Assembly: GCA_964035015.1 (NCBI GenBank)
Contig: OZ035997.1
Span: 13,614,536 to 13,678,535, forward strand
Source: Corallium rubrum
Taxonomy: Eukaryota; Cnidaria; Anthozoa; Scleralcyonacea; Coralliidae
DNA length: 64,000 nucleotides
Direction of reading: 5' to 3'
Of the stretch, positions 55,536 to 63,509 are shown piece after piece. The translations under genes and the position numbers were made by a program. The notes below the pieces were generated by a model. It was given only the letters and a program-made list of their open reading frames with translations. It was not told where the DNA came from and made no database searches. Each line of letters starts with the position of its first letter. Position 1 is the stretch's first letter.

Positions 55536-56321
55536 TTATAGGTCATATTCAACCATGGTCCTGTTACAAATCTTCTCAATCTCAGGATCCCCCAGACGAC
55601 CCTCTACGATCTTCATACCGTAAAAGTTGATGTCTGAATAATACTTCTTAAAACTGTTTAGCCCGAAGACATCCATATAAGATGTTCCTATCTGATCGAT
55701 GTTACTGATGAAAAATGAGTCCTTCAGCATTTCACCATTTATCCTGACGTGTGACACTCTAAGTCCGGATAGCCAGTGGGCAGATATCAGAACCTTCTTC
55801 CCAATGAACTTCGCCGGAATTGTACACTCGTGAATCCTATGTGGTGACGACCCATCTATAAACAGTTTGTCATTCACCCCAGCTTTAAACCCAATGCTCT
55901 TACCGAGGCTGTTGTCATTGTTGGAAACAATCATTTCCCAGGTACCCGACGCCGATCTCACGCTGTTCCTCTTCACCACGACAAAGACCGAAACATCGGT
56001 GAACATAAATCTGGGTATGCTAACGTGGAAGCCTGTTCTTATTAAGTACTCAGGGTGAAGGAAGTGGTGGTCGCCAGCAGTGTTAAGCTGTGGGTTGACA
56101 CTAGGGGGTCTCCAAAACATGGCTGAGTTGATCCTAGTCTCACCGTCCCTGTCTTCTATGTAGTCAACAAAAGGAGGGAGTTTGGAAACCGCGTTCTTAC
56201 TGGCCCTGGTTACGTTCAGATCGAAGATAACTCTGTGGTCACGGGTCTTTATGTGAGATCTCAGTCTGTCGTTGAGTTGTTTATCAGTGATTGGTCTGCT
56301 GTAACCATAAAACAGACTCAT
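55536..56321 (-). CDS. Lectin/LamG-fold-like Polinton protein, copy 1 (261 aa)
   Basis: ATG 56321 follows CCTATAGTAT. A 100-residue N-terminal part (DLNVTRASKNAVS…SVNPQLNTAGDHHFL) precedes beta-rich sequence: SVFVVVKRNSV, IGFKAGVNDKLFIDG, KVLISAHWLSGLRVSHVRING, and YSDINFYGMKIVEGRLGDPEI. The pattern of strand, HW, RINGE, and a final strand ending in a helix fits a concanavalin A-like (LamG/pentraxin) domain. It is a tandem paralogue of the next gene, 28 bp apart. It may be a surface or attachment protein. Confidence 0.72.
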   Translation of the reverse strand: MSLFYGYSRPITDKQLNDRLRSHIKTRDHRVIFDLNVTRASKNAVSKLPPFVDYIEDRDGETRINSAMFWRPPSVNPQLNTAGDHHFLHPEYLIRTGFHVSIPRFMFTDVSVFVVVKRNSVRSASGTWEMIVSNNDNSLGKSIGFKAGVNDKLFIDGSSPHRIHECTIPAKFIGKKVLISAHWLSGLRVSHVRINGEMLKDSFFISNIDQIGTSYMDVFGLNSFKKYYSDINFYGMKIVEGRLGDPEIEKICNRTMVEYDL

Positions 56322-56349
56322 ATACTATAGGACAGATACCCAGACGCGA

Positions 56350-57135
56350 CTACAGACCGTACTCAGCCATAACCTCCTTACAGATCCTCCCGATTTCAGG
56401 TTCCCCCAGACGACCCTCCACAACCCTCATACCGTAAAAGTTAATGTCTGAATAAAAACTTTTTAAGCTGTTCACCCCAAGGACACTCAGGTAGGGTGTC
56501 CCCAGCTGTCCGATGTGACACATAGTGTATGAGTCCCTCAGTATCTCACCGTTTATCCTGACGTGTGACACTCTAATCCCAGATAGCCAGTGGGCAGATA
56601 TCAGAATCCTCTTCCCAACGAACTTCGCTGGAATTGTACACTCACGAAACCTAGTCGGTGTCATCCCACCGAAAACCAGTCTATTACTCACCCCAGCTTT
56701 AAACCCAAGGCTTCTACCACCGTTAACATTAGCATTGGAAACAATTGTTTCCCAGGCACCCGACGCCGATCTCACACTGTTCCTCTTTACCACAACGAAA
56801 ACTGAGACATTGGTGAACATGAATTTGGGCACGTTAGCCTGGAAGGCTGTTTTTATTGAGGACTCAGGGTAAAGGAAATGGCGATCACCGGCGGTGTTAA
56901 GCTGTGGGTTGACACTTGGGGGTCTCCAAAACATGGCCGAGTCGGTCTCACCATCCTTGTCTTCTATGTAGTCAACAAAATGGAGTCTGGAGACGGCGTT
57001 CTTACTAGATCTGGTTACGTTCAGGTCAAAGATGACCTTGTAGTCGGGCTTCGTATGAAGGACTTCTCTCAGCTTACTGTTGAGTTGTTTATTAGTCACT
57101 GTGTCCAGTCTGTTGTAACCATAAAACAGACTCAT
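56350..57135 (-). CDS. Lectin/LamG-fold-like Polinton protein, copy 2 (261 aa)
   Basis: The same length and layout as copy 1, with the identical upstream box CCTATAGTAT before ATG 57135. Most of the differences are in the N terminus (DTVTNKQLNSKLREVLHT) and in the loops. Long stretches are shared, for example SVFVVVKRNSVRSASG and GRLG(D/E)PEI. A recent tandem duplication with divergence of exposed loops is the likely history. Confidence 0.72.
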   Translation of the reverse strand: MSLFYGYNRLDTVTNKQLNSKLREVLHTKPDYKVIFDLNVTRSSKNAVSRLHFVDYIEDKDGETDSAMFWRPPSVNPQLNTAGDRHFLYPESSIKTAFQANVPKFMFTNVSVFVVVKRNSVRSASGAWETIVSNANVNGGRSLGFKAGVSNRLVFGGMTPTRFRECTIPAKFVGKRILISAHWLSGIRVSHVRINGEILRDSYTMCHIGQLGTPYLSVLGVNSLKSFYSDINFYGMRVVEGRLGEPEIGRICKEVMAEYGL

Positions 57136-57138
57136 ATA

Positions 57139-58575
57139 CTATAGGACGTATTTACTGAACAGATACCCAGACACAGCTGTTAGGACCAATAGGATTCCCA
57201 ACTCACTGTCTGGTCCCCCATCCGCGACCTCTGAGTCCTGACCGGCGGGGCGTTGTGCCTTCTTCGGGGTTGGTGTGGTTGTCTCTAGACTTCGGTCGGT
57301 TGGTGTGGGCTCCAGGGGTCGGGTGTTGTCTAGTGAATCAAGATGATCCCCACCATCTTGATGGGTTTTTTTTGGGTCTGGTTTGGTGTGAGCCGTAAAG
57401 TAATTGATACCATGGTTCACACCAAATTTCATTTTGTAGTTTGCAACCTGTAGTTTGTTGTTGTAGCCAGCAATCGGATTTTTAAGAATTATAAGGTTGG
57501 ATGGTAACAGCCAAAGACTTGGTGAGACTGCTAGATTTAGGACGACATTCGTGTCTGTCACCGCTCTATTCATATTGTTTATCCATGTAGCTGTGTTGTA
57601 GTTGATAATACTATCCTCAACCAGTTGCCTAAACACTTTCTGAGTCTCCAATGCACTCGCCCTATCACCATATATACTTTGTTTTGTCTTTGCCTGAGCA
57701 CCAAGAATGGAATAAATAAACGCCTCTATGCTCTGATTTAGGAGTAGGAGACCATTTGAGGTTAAACCATCACTCGTCTTTGGTACGAATTTCTTAAAAT
57801 CTCCACTAACGTCTCTTAACCTCCTGGTTCCTTTCCATTTTGTTACTGAGTGCTCGGGGTCTTCCGTGTGTTCTACCTCCTGCCACGTCCATCTCGGTGC
57901 CTTATCTTCCTCCATCAGGAATGTTGCACCATAGCTTCTCATAATGTCACTTATTTCTGAGTCTGATTTTACATCGAATTCTCTCATAATTCTTCTTATT
58001 GTGAAATACAGATGAAATCTCAAAAGTGACGTAACTTCCGGTGGAACGTCATCACTGGGTGTTAGATGAAGTAACGACACCCCAGAAGCATATGTAGCGA
58101 CGTACGTCCCCACAAGCGCCTGGTAATACTTCTCTTTTAGGTCCCATTTAGAGTATGAGGAAGTTTTTATATCTAACGGTGGGAGGTCACTTTGAAAATA
58201 CTCTGTCTCATTCACATAAACCCGAAATTGATTGACCGGATAATTCAGGACATACTCCGTTGGAAAATTATCATAGTAATAATATGACCCATGTGTTTTG
58301 TACATTGATCTGTGTTGTTTTCCTTTTGGGATTGTCTGAACGTGACCACCTAATAACCATATTTTTGGAAATCTAGGCGGTGGTTTATTTATTGTTAAAT
58401 ACTTGGTGTAGTTTTTATTGTTCTTAAACTCCGGATCGCCGGTGTAGATGTATGAGTCACCGACAGGTCCAAAGAACACACCAGGTTCTGACTGACCGAA
58501 GACTGAATCAGTTATGAACCTGGTTCTATCGGCGTATGGGTATTTGGTGAAAAACTCTCTCAGGGTCTTATCCAT
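57139..58575 (-). CDS. Conserved large Polinton protein with C-terminal anchor (478 aa)
   Basis: ATG 58575 follows ACCTATGATAT. The body (YTKYLTINKPPPRFPKIWLLGG…NEYV-like beta and helical parts) is followed by a Pro/Thr-rich linker (about 395-450) and a terminal hydrophobic helix (GILLVLTAVSGYLFSKYVL). I recall proteins of this type from cnidarian Polintons without a known function. Its start codon lies 19 bases from the divergent integrase start. Probably a virion or membrane component. Confidence 0.75.
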   Translation of the reverse strand: MDKTLREFFTKYPYADRTRFITDSVFGQSEPGVFFGPVGDSYIYTGDPEFKNNKNYTKYLTINKPPPRFPKIWLLGGHVQTIPKGKQHRSMYKTHGSYYYYDNFPTEYVLNYPVNQFRVYVNETEYFQSDLPPLDIKTSSYSKWDLKEKYYQALVGTYVATYASGVSLLHLTPSDDVPPEVTSLLRFHLYFTIRRIMREFDVKSDSEISDIMRSYGATFLMEEDKAPRWTWQEVEHTEDPEHSVTKWKGTRRLRDVSGDFKKFVPKTSDGLTSNGLLLLNQSIEAFIYSILGAQAKTKQSIYGDRASALETQKVFRQLVEDSIINYNTATWINNMNRAVTDTNVVLNLAVSPSLWLLPSNLIILKNPIAGYNNKLQVANYKMKFGVNHGINYFTAHTKPDPKKTHQDGGDHLDSLDNTRPLEPTPTDRSLETTTPTPKKAQRPAGQDSEVADGGPDSELGILLVLTAVSGYLFSKYVL

Positions 58576-58594
58576 ATATCATAGGTTAGGTTAT
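58576..58594. promoter_or_regulatory. 19-bp bidirectional start region between integrase and 478-aa gene
   Basis: The whole space between two divergent ATGs is ATATCATAGGTTAGGTTAT (read on plus). It holds GGTTAGGTTAT for the integrase and ACCTATGATAT for the other gene. Any promoter must lie here or inside coding sequence. Confidence 0.55.
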
Positions 58595-59692
58595 ATGGAC
58601 GCTGGGGTTGGGCTGGAACAGGAATTGAGAGATATCTACTACAATCCAAAAACAGGGTATCAATCAGCTGAACGATTGTACCAGAAGGCGGTGGGGGAAG
58701 GTCTTGATGTGAGTAGAAAGGTAGTGCGGAACTGGCTGAAAACACAAGACACGTACACGAGGTATAGGCCGGTTGTGAGGAGGCATAAGTTCAGACAGAC
58801 GTTCGTCAGCCACCTTGGTGAGCAGATACAGATGGACCTGGTTGATATGGGGAAGTATAAGAACCAGAATAAAGGGTATTACTGGATTTTGACGGCTGTT
58901 GAGATTCTGAGTCGGTATGCTTTCGCCGTTCCCGTTTACAGGAAGGACACGAAAAACATGACCGGGGCTGTGAGTAAGCTGTTGGAACAGTTCAAAGACC
59001 GCTTTGGTGACTACCCCGACCTGGCTCAGTTCGACGACGGGAAGGAGTTTTACAACGTTGGTGTGAAAGGTCTACTGAAGGAACATGGTGTTGAGTACTT
59101 CAGTACGTTTTCGGACAAGAAAGCAGCGATCGTCGAACGGTTTAACAGAACACTTAAGACTGCTATGTGGAAGTATTTCTACACCAAGGGGACTTATAGG
59201 TGGATTGATGTCCTGGACGATCTCGTTGAGGGTTATAACAACACAAAACACAGTGTCGTTCTGCTGAAGCCCAAGGACGTGAGTAAGTCAAACGAGAATC
59301 AGGTTTGGAATACGTTGTTCGGTCATCATTTCGGCGATCATCCTTTACCCAGGTTCCGGGTTGGAGACACTGTGAGGGTGTCAAAGTATAAGAGCATATT
59401 TACGAAGGGTTATGAGGCTAACTTCACTGAGGAAATCTTCAGGATTACGAAGGTCATCCGTGGTGATCCAAACGTTTACGAGATAGAGGACGCTGAGGGT
59501 GAACCGATTATCGGAAAGTTTTATGAGGAAGAGCTGTCGCCGGTGGATAAGAAGGATGACGTTTATAGGGTGGAGAAGGTGTTGAGGAGGAAGAGAGTTG
59601 GTGGAAGGAAGATGGTGTTGGTCAAGTGGTTGGGTTATGGTGATAAGCACAACTCATGGATACCTGAGAGTGACGTACAAAACCTGGGTTAA
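58595..59692 (+). CDS. int: Retroviral-type integrase with chromodomain (Polinton INT)
   Basis: Start chosen at ATG 58595; the frame is open 27 codons further, but that would run into the divergent gene. It is 365 residues. An N-terminal helix-turn-helix-like part (YQSAERLYQKA) is followed by the rve core with Asp81 (QMDLVDM), Asp147 (QFDDGKEF) and Glu181 (AAIVERFNRT). A C-terminal chromodomain follows (about 315-365: VEKVLRRKRV…VKWLGY…NSWIPESD). It would insert the element into chromosomes, with the chromodomain biasing targets. All key residues are present. The stop TAA overlaps the next ATG (TAATG). Confidence 0.96.
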   Translation: MDAGVGLEQELRDIYYNPKTGYQSAERLYQKAVGEGLDVSRKVVRNWLKTQDTYTRYRPVVRRHKFRQTFVSHLGEQIQMDLVDMGKYKNQNKGYYWILTAVEILSRYAFAVPVYRKDTKNMTGAVSKLLEQFKDRFGDYPDLAQFDDGKEFYNVGVKGLLKEHGVEYFSTFSDKKAAIVERFNRTLKTAMWKYFYTKGTYRWIDVLDDLVEGYNNTKHSVVLLKPKDVSKSNENQVWNTLFGHHFGDHPLPRFRVGDTVRVSKYKSIFTKGYEANFTEEIFRITKVIRGDPNVYEIEDAEGEPIIGKFYEEELSPVDKKDDVYRVEKVLRRKRVGGRKMVLVKWLGYGDKHNSWIPESDVQNLG

Positions 59693-60393
59693 TGTATACC
59701 CGGGTAATGAGGCTAACATTATTCATTGAAAACGGTGAGAAAACTGTCTACTTCGAACAACCTATCATGGTGACAGGTCCAAGACCACAGGTGATGCTGA
59801 AGAAAGCTACGGTATACTGGAACTATAACAATGTGGTGTCAGGTCTGAACGATTTGGTGTCGTTTGATGGTAAGGAGACATCCGCTCCTGAGGGTTATTT
59901 CAGCTTTGACGCGTTGGAAACGTTCGTTAAGGGTTTGGCCGGGACCCACAGTGGGGTGGTTGAGTTCGGAAAGAACGTTTACAACGGGACTTCTAAGGTG
60001 AAAACGTCGAAGAAGCTGAAACTCGGAAAGATGGGTCTTCTTTTGGGGTTTGATGAAAACGATGTGATAAATGGTGGTGGTGGGTGGACAAATAGTCCTA
60101 ATCAGGTGGACATCAACAGAGGGTTGAGATATGTCAGAATCTCGTGTGACGCTGTTGAGAGTGAGAGAAGTTTGGACAATGGGAGGAGGAGTGATCTGAT
60201 TGGCACACTTCCGATAACCTCTGAGCAGAGCCTGAAAGGGAGTGTACAGCACTATACTGACATTGAGTCGAAAGCTGAGATCCGAAAGGGTGTTTATGGT
60301 AAGATGACCTTTAGGGTTCGTGGGAATAATGATCATTCAGTAGGTCGACCGGCTGGGATTGGAGCCGTTCTACTTGAGTTGTACATAGGTTAG
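59692..60393 (+). CDS. Minor capsid (penton) protein
   Basis: 233 residues. The first ATG overlaps the integrase stop; a second in-frame ATG is five codons on. The sequence is beta-rich, with LLLGFDENDVI, INRGLRYVRISCD and LPITSEQSLKGSV…YTDIESKAEI. This is the pattern of the single-jelly-roll penton of Polintons. It sits in the usual capsid block before MCP and ATPase. It would form the five-fold vertices of the icosahedral shell. Confidence 0.85.
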   Translation: MYTRVMRLTLFIENGEKTVYFEQPIMVTGPRPQVMLKKATVYWNYNNVVSGLNDLVSFDGKETSAPEGYFSFDALETFVKGLAGTHSGVVEFGKNVYNGTSKVKTSKKLKLGKMGLLLGFDENDVINGGGGWTNSPNQVDINRGLRYVRISCDAVESERSLDNGRRSDLIGTLPITSEQSLKGSVQHYTDIESKAEIRKGVYGKMTFRVRGNNDHSVGRPAGIGAVLLELYIG

Positions 60394-60399
60394 TATATA

Positions 60400-61651
60400 A
60401 TGACCGAAGGGGGAGAAGAATTCGAAATGGATGATCTCGGTAAGGAAAAGGAGAGGGAAGAGGAAGAAGAAGATACTGACGAAATGGACCTCACCGGCGA
60501 AGATCAGGGAACGGTAACGATAGGTCAGACGTCTGCTACGGATGGTATAACCCACGTAACAGAAGAGACTAGCCGTCCCAACAGTAGCTTTAGTCTCGAC
60601 AGTGACTCCAGGAAACATGAGAGGTATCTTACAGAGGTTAAGAAAAAACTCATCATGGATACGCTTGGAATACAGGTAAATAAGGGGGATGGTAAGAAAT
60701 CTAGTGAATTGTTGTTAGGTGCTAGTCATGTTTATAGCAGGAAAACAGGAAAGCTTATCGGACTGAAGTTTAATAATGAGAGAGTTAGAAAACTTGAGAA
60801 TGGTAAGTTTGTGTATAATGAGGGAAAAAGTAATAGAGAAGCCGTTGAGAGTTTCAAGAAGTTGTTAAGGGAGGTTGAAGAGGAACACTCTAAAAAAATC
60901 TCAGGGGCTATTGAGAAGGCTAACAACGACCCCACAACCCCCCAAGAAGTTGTAAACGATGTGGCCTCACAGACCATCTCAAAGAGTGAGAGTGTGCTTA
61001 AGGAAAGAAAGAAGGACCTACAAAAACAGGTGAGAGGGCTTCTAACTGAGCAGGAAGCAAGAGAATTCATGGGAATGCTCGAACCACAGGGTACAAGTGT
61101 ACAAAAGATTGGGCTCCTTGAAACAGAAGTCAGATACTACAGAGAGCAAGCGGCTAGTGAGAAAGACCCCCGTAAGAGACAGCTGTATGAGAAATTCAGC
61201 GAAGTGGCGGAAATGAAGGCGGACAGCATAAGAATTAGAATAGGTGATGCCCCCGAACATATTGATGTTCTGTCTATCTTAGGAGATGAGGTGGAAAACA
61301 ACGACCTGAATAGGTTGGAAAGGTTTAAGAAGTGGGCTAAGGAAAATATGGTTGGTCTGTCTGCCATAGCCATCACCATAGCTGGGATCATAACCACAAT
61401 AGTTGTGGCGGCCAGAAAAGGTTGTCTCGGGGGGAGCAAGGGCCGTTGGTGGTTTCGCTAAGGCACTCGCTAATCTGGGTAAGAGTTTGGGACCTCTGTT
61501 AGCACCACTGTTCAGTCTGATAGCACAGGTTCTGACTTGGGGAGCAAAAGGGATAGCATGGTTAGCCAACAATCTGTGGGTTTTAGCCATAGCTATGACG
61601 TGGTTATTGTATGACTACTTGGAAAAACAGAAAATAAAACCTGTTATGTAG
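60400..61651 (+). pseudogene. Virion-type protein with C-terminal membrane helices, broken by one extra base
   Basis: ATG 60400 follows GGTTAGTATATA. The first frame stops at 61459-61461, but from about 61420 the sequence clearly continues in the +1 frame (FAKALANLGKSL…WLLYDYL) to TAG 61649-61651. One additional A in an AAAA run near 61417 would explain it. The N terminus is very acidic (EEEEEDTDE), the middle is charged and helical/coiled coil, and the C-terminal part holds hydrophobic helices (about 320-340 and in the shifted tail). It lies between penton and MCP. Function unknown; a minor virion component is likely. Confidence 0.75.
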
Positions 61652-61654
61652 TAT

Positions 61655-62896
61655 ATGACCAACAGAAGTCAGACAGAGCTGTTACCTGGATTCAGACGGG
61701 CGAGAATGTCGGAGATTAAGGGACTCCGGACAAGACACACAATCACCATGAACCCCAACAAAGTCAACCCTGGTGAGGACCTCTACATCGACATACCAAA
61801 GCTAAAACCTGATAGCTGTTTGGTCCCGGGTAGCTTTCACCTATTGTTCGACTTCAAAAACATGAACACCAAGTCGTGGTTCCTAAACAATCTCTCCAGG
61901 CTTCTGGTTGAAAGGCTGGTTCTTAAGCTAGCCGGTGAGACTGTTTACGACAACACGGGTGAAAGTGTCCTCGGTGTGTACAGGGATCTCTGGTTACCAA
62001 AGAGTGTGAGGGATCAGATGGTTGGGTATGGAATAGGTCCGGAGAACCTGAGAAAGTTGATGTCTAAGGACGACAGTGGGGCTTCCTCTGGGGACGCTGA
62101 GAAGGTAGCTGACGCTCTGATGCTCACAATCCATGGAGTGAGGATGAAGGTGAAATTGGATAAGATCCTCGGGAACCACGGACTGTATGCTCCCTTTGAG
62201 ATGTACAACAACTTCCGCTATGTCATTAGCCTACCGAAAGCCTCTGACGTTATGGTGGCCCAGTCAAGTGAGACCGTTGACGGATACACACTGGAAAACC
62301 TCGAACTGGAGTATGAGACGATTGATAACACCGACATCGCCAGTGAAATAACCTCACTGTACACAGCTGGTCGATCGTTGTCCTACGAACATGTGACGCT
62401 GATGAAGTCAACTGAATGGTTGGCTGGATCAACCCTAATCAACGAACACATTAACCTTCCACGGAAGTCTATGAAAGGTATTGTGATGATGTTCACAAAC
62501 AAGATCCGGACTGATAGTGAGAAATACGTCTACCCAAACATTGAGAGTGTTAAGCTAACAATCGAGGGTGTACCCAACGCTGTCTTCAGTCAGGGGATCC
62601 CAAAGAGTCGGTTCTATGATGAGGCTAAGAGACTGTTTGGTGGAAAGGAAAACACAGATCAGTTTATGACAATCCAGAAGTTCTACAAGGACGCTTTCGC
62701 CCTGGCGATTGACTTGAGAAGTATTGAAGACCGTGACAGTGTTGGAACTGGGAAAAGGATCGTTAACACACAGTCTGGGGTCCTGGTCGAGATTACTAAG
62801 AAGGTGACTGTGGCTAACGTAGTCTGCCGAATCTTTGTGCTGAGTGATGGTCTGGTAAATATGGTAAATAAGAATCTAAAATCAATCCAGTATTAA
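61655..62896 (+). CDS. Major capsid protein (double jelly roll)
   Basis: 413 residues from ATG 61655 (GTAGTAT directly before). It opens ELLPGFRRARMSEIKGLRTR and has two beta-rich halves with the shared motifs of Polinton MCPs (DLYIDIPKLKPDS; SFHLLFDFKN; LELEYETID; INLPRKSMKGIVMMF). Size and position beside penton and ATPase fit. It should form the trimers of an icosahedral virion. No break was seen. Confidence 0.9.
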   Translation: MTNRSQTELLPGFRRARMSEIKGLRTRHTITMNPNKVNPGEDLYIDIPKLKPDSCLVPGSFHLLFDFKNMNTKSWFLNNLSRLLVERLVLKLAGETVYDNTGESVLGVYRDLWLPKSVRDQMVGYGIGPENLRKLMSKDDSGASSGDAEKVADALMLTIHGVRMKVKLDKILGNHGLYAPFEMYNNFRYVISLPKASDVMVAQSSETVDGYTLENLELEYETIDNTDIASEITSLYTAGRSLSYEHVTLMKSTEWLAGSTLINEHINLPRKSMKGIVMMFTNKIRTDSEKYVYPNIESVKLTIEGVPNAVFSQGIPKSRFYDEAKRLFGGKENTDQFMTIQKFYKDAFALAIDLRSIEDRDSVGTGKRIVNTQSGVLVEITKKVTVANVVCRIFVLSDGLVNMVNKNLKSIQY

Positions 62897-63505
62897 ATGG
62901 ACCACCCATTCAATATGCTGATCGTTGGTATGACAGGTTGTGGGAAAACCTGGTACCTCCTGAAGATGTTAGAAGATGAATACTTCAGGTTCTTCGACTA
63001 CATCGTTCTGCTCTGTCCAACGTTCAGCTGGAACAAAACCTACACCACCTGGAAATACACCTCCGACCCGGACTTCATCGCTGTGGATTGTAGTCAGGAC
63101 GACGTTGAAATTGTGCTAGAATATGTTGTTAGGATATTCAAGGGATCTAAAACATTGATAGTCCTCGACGACTGTGCCAGTGGACAACCCGTAAAGAACA
63201 GAACAAGTGAGTTGGTTAAATTAGCCTTCAGCGCCCGGCACTACAATCTCTCAACTATCGTAATCACACAACAGCTAACAGCTATCACAAAACCTTATAG
63301 GGAGAATATCAGTAAGTTGGTAACGTTCTACAACCCCAACAAAACCGATATGAAGGTCATCACTGATGACTACCTTGGTGGTTTAGACCGTGAAAACGTC
63401 ATGGGGATAACTGAAAAGTTAAAAAAGAACAAATACGCTAGGCTTGAGATTATGTTAAGGCATCCATACGCGTATAAGGTAGTCATCCCAAAATCTGGTC
63501 CGTAG
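62897..63505 (+). CDS. A32/FtsK-HerA-type genome packaging ATPase
   Basis: 202 residues. Walker A GMTGCGKT is at 11-18, Walker B TLIVLDDCA at 87-95, and a sensor segment VITQQLT at about 123-129. The start directly follows the MCP stop (TAA|ATG). It pumps DNA into preformed capsids in Polintons and related viruses. All catalytic motifs are intact. Confidence 0.95.
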   Translation: MDHPFNMLIVGMTGCGKTWYLLKMLEDEYFRFFDYIVLLCPTFSWNKTYTTWKYTSDPDFIAVDCSQDDVEIVLEYVVRIFKGSKTLIVLDDCASGQPVKNRTSELVKLAFSARHYNLSTIVITQQLTAITKPYRENISKLVTFYNPNKTDMKVITDDYLGGLDRENVMGITEKLKKNKYARLEIMLRHPYAYKVVIPKSGP

Positions 63506-63509
63506 TAAG

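Noticed and set aside
58514..58594. 27-codon upstream extension of the integrase
   Set aside because: It would overlap the divergent gene's start. ATG 58595 has the usual start box.
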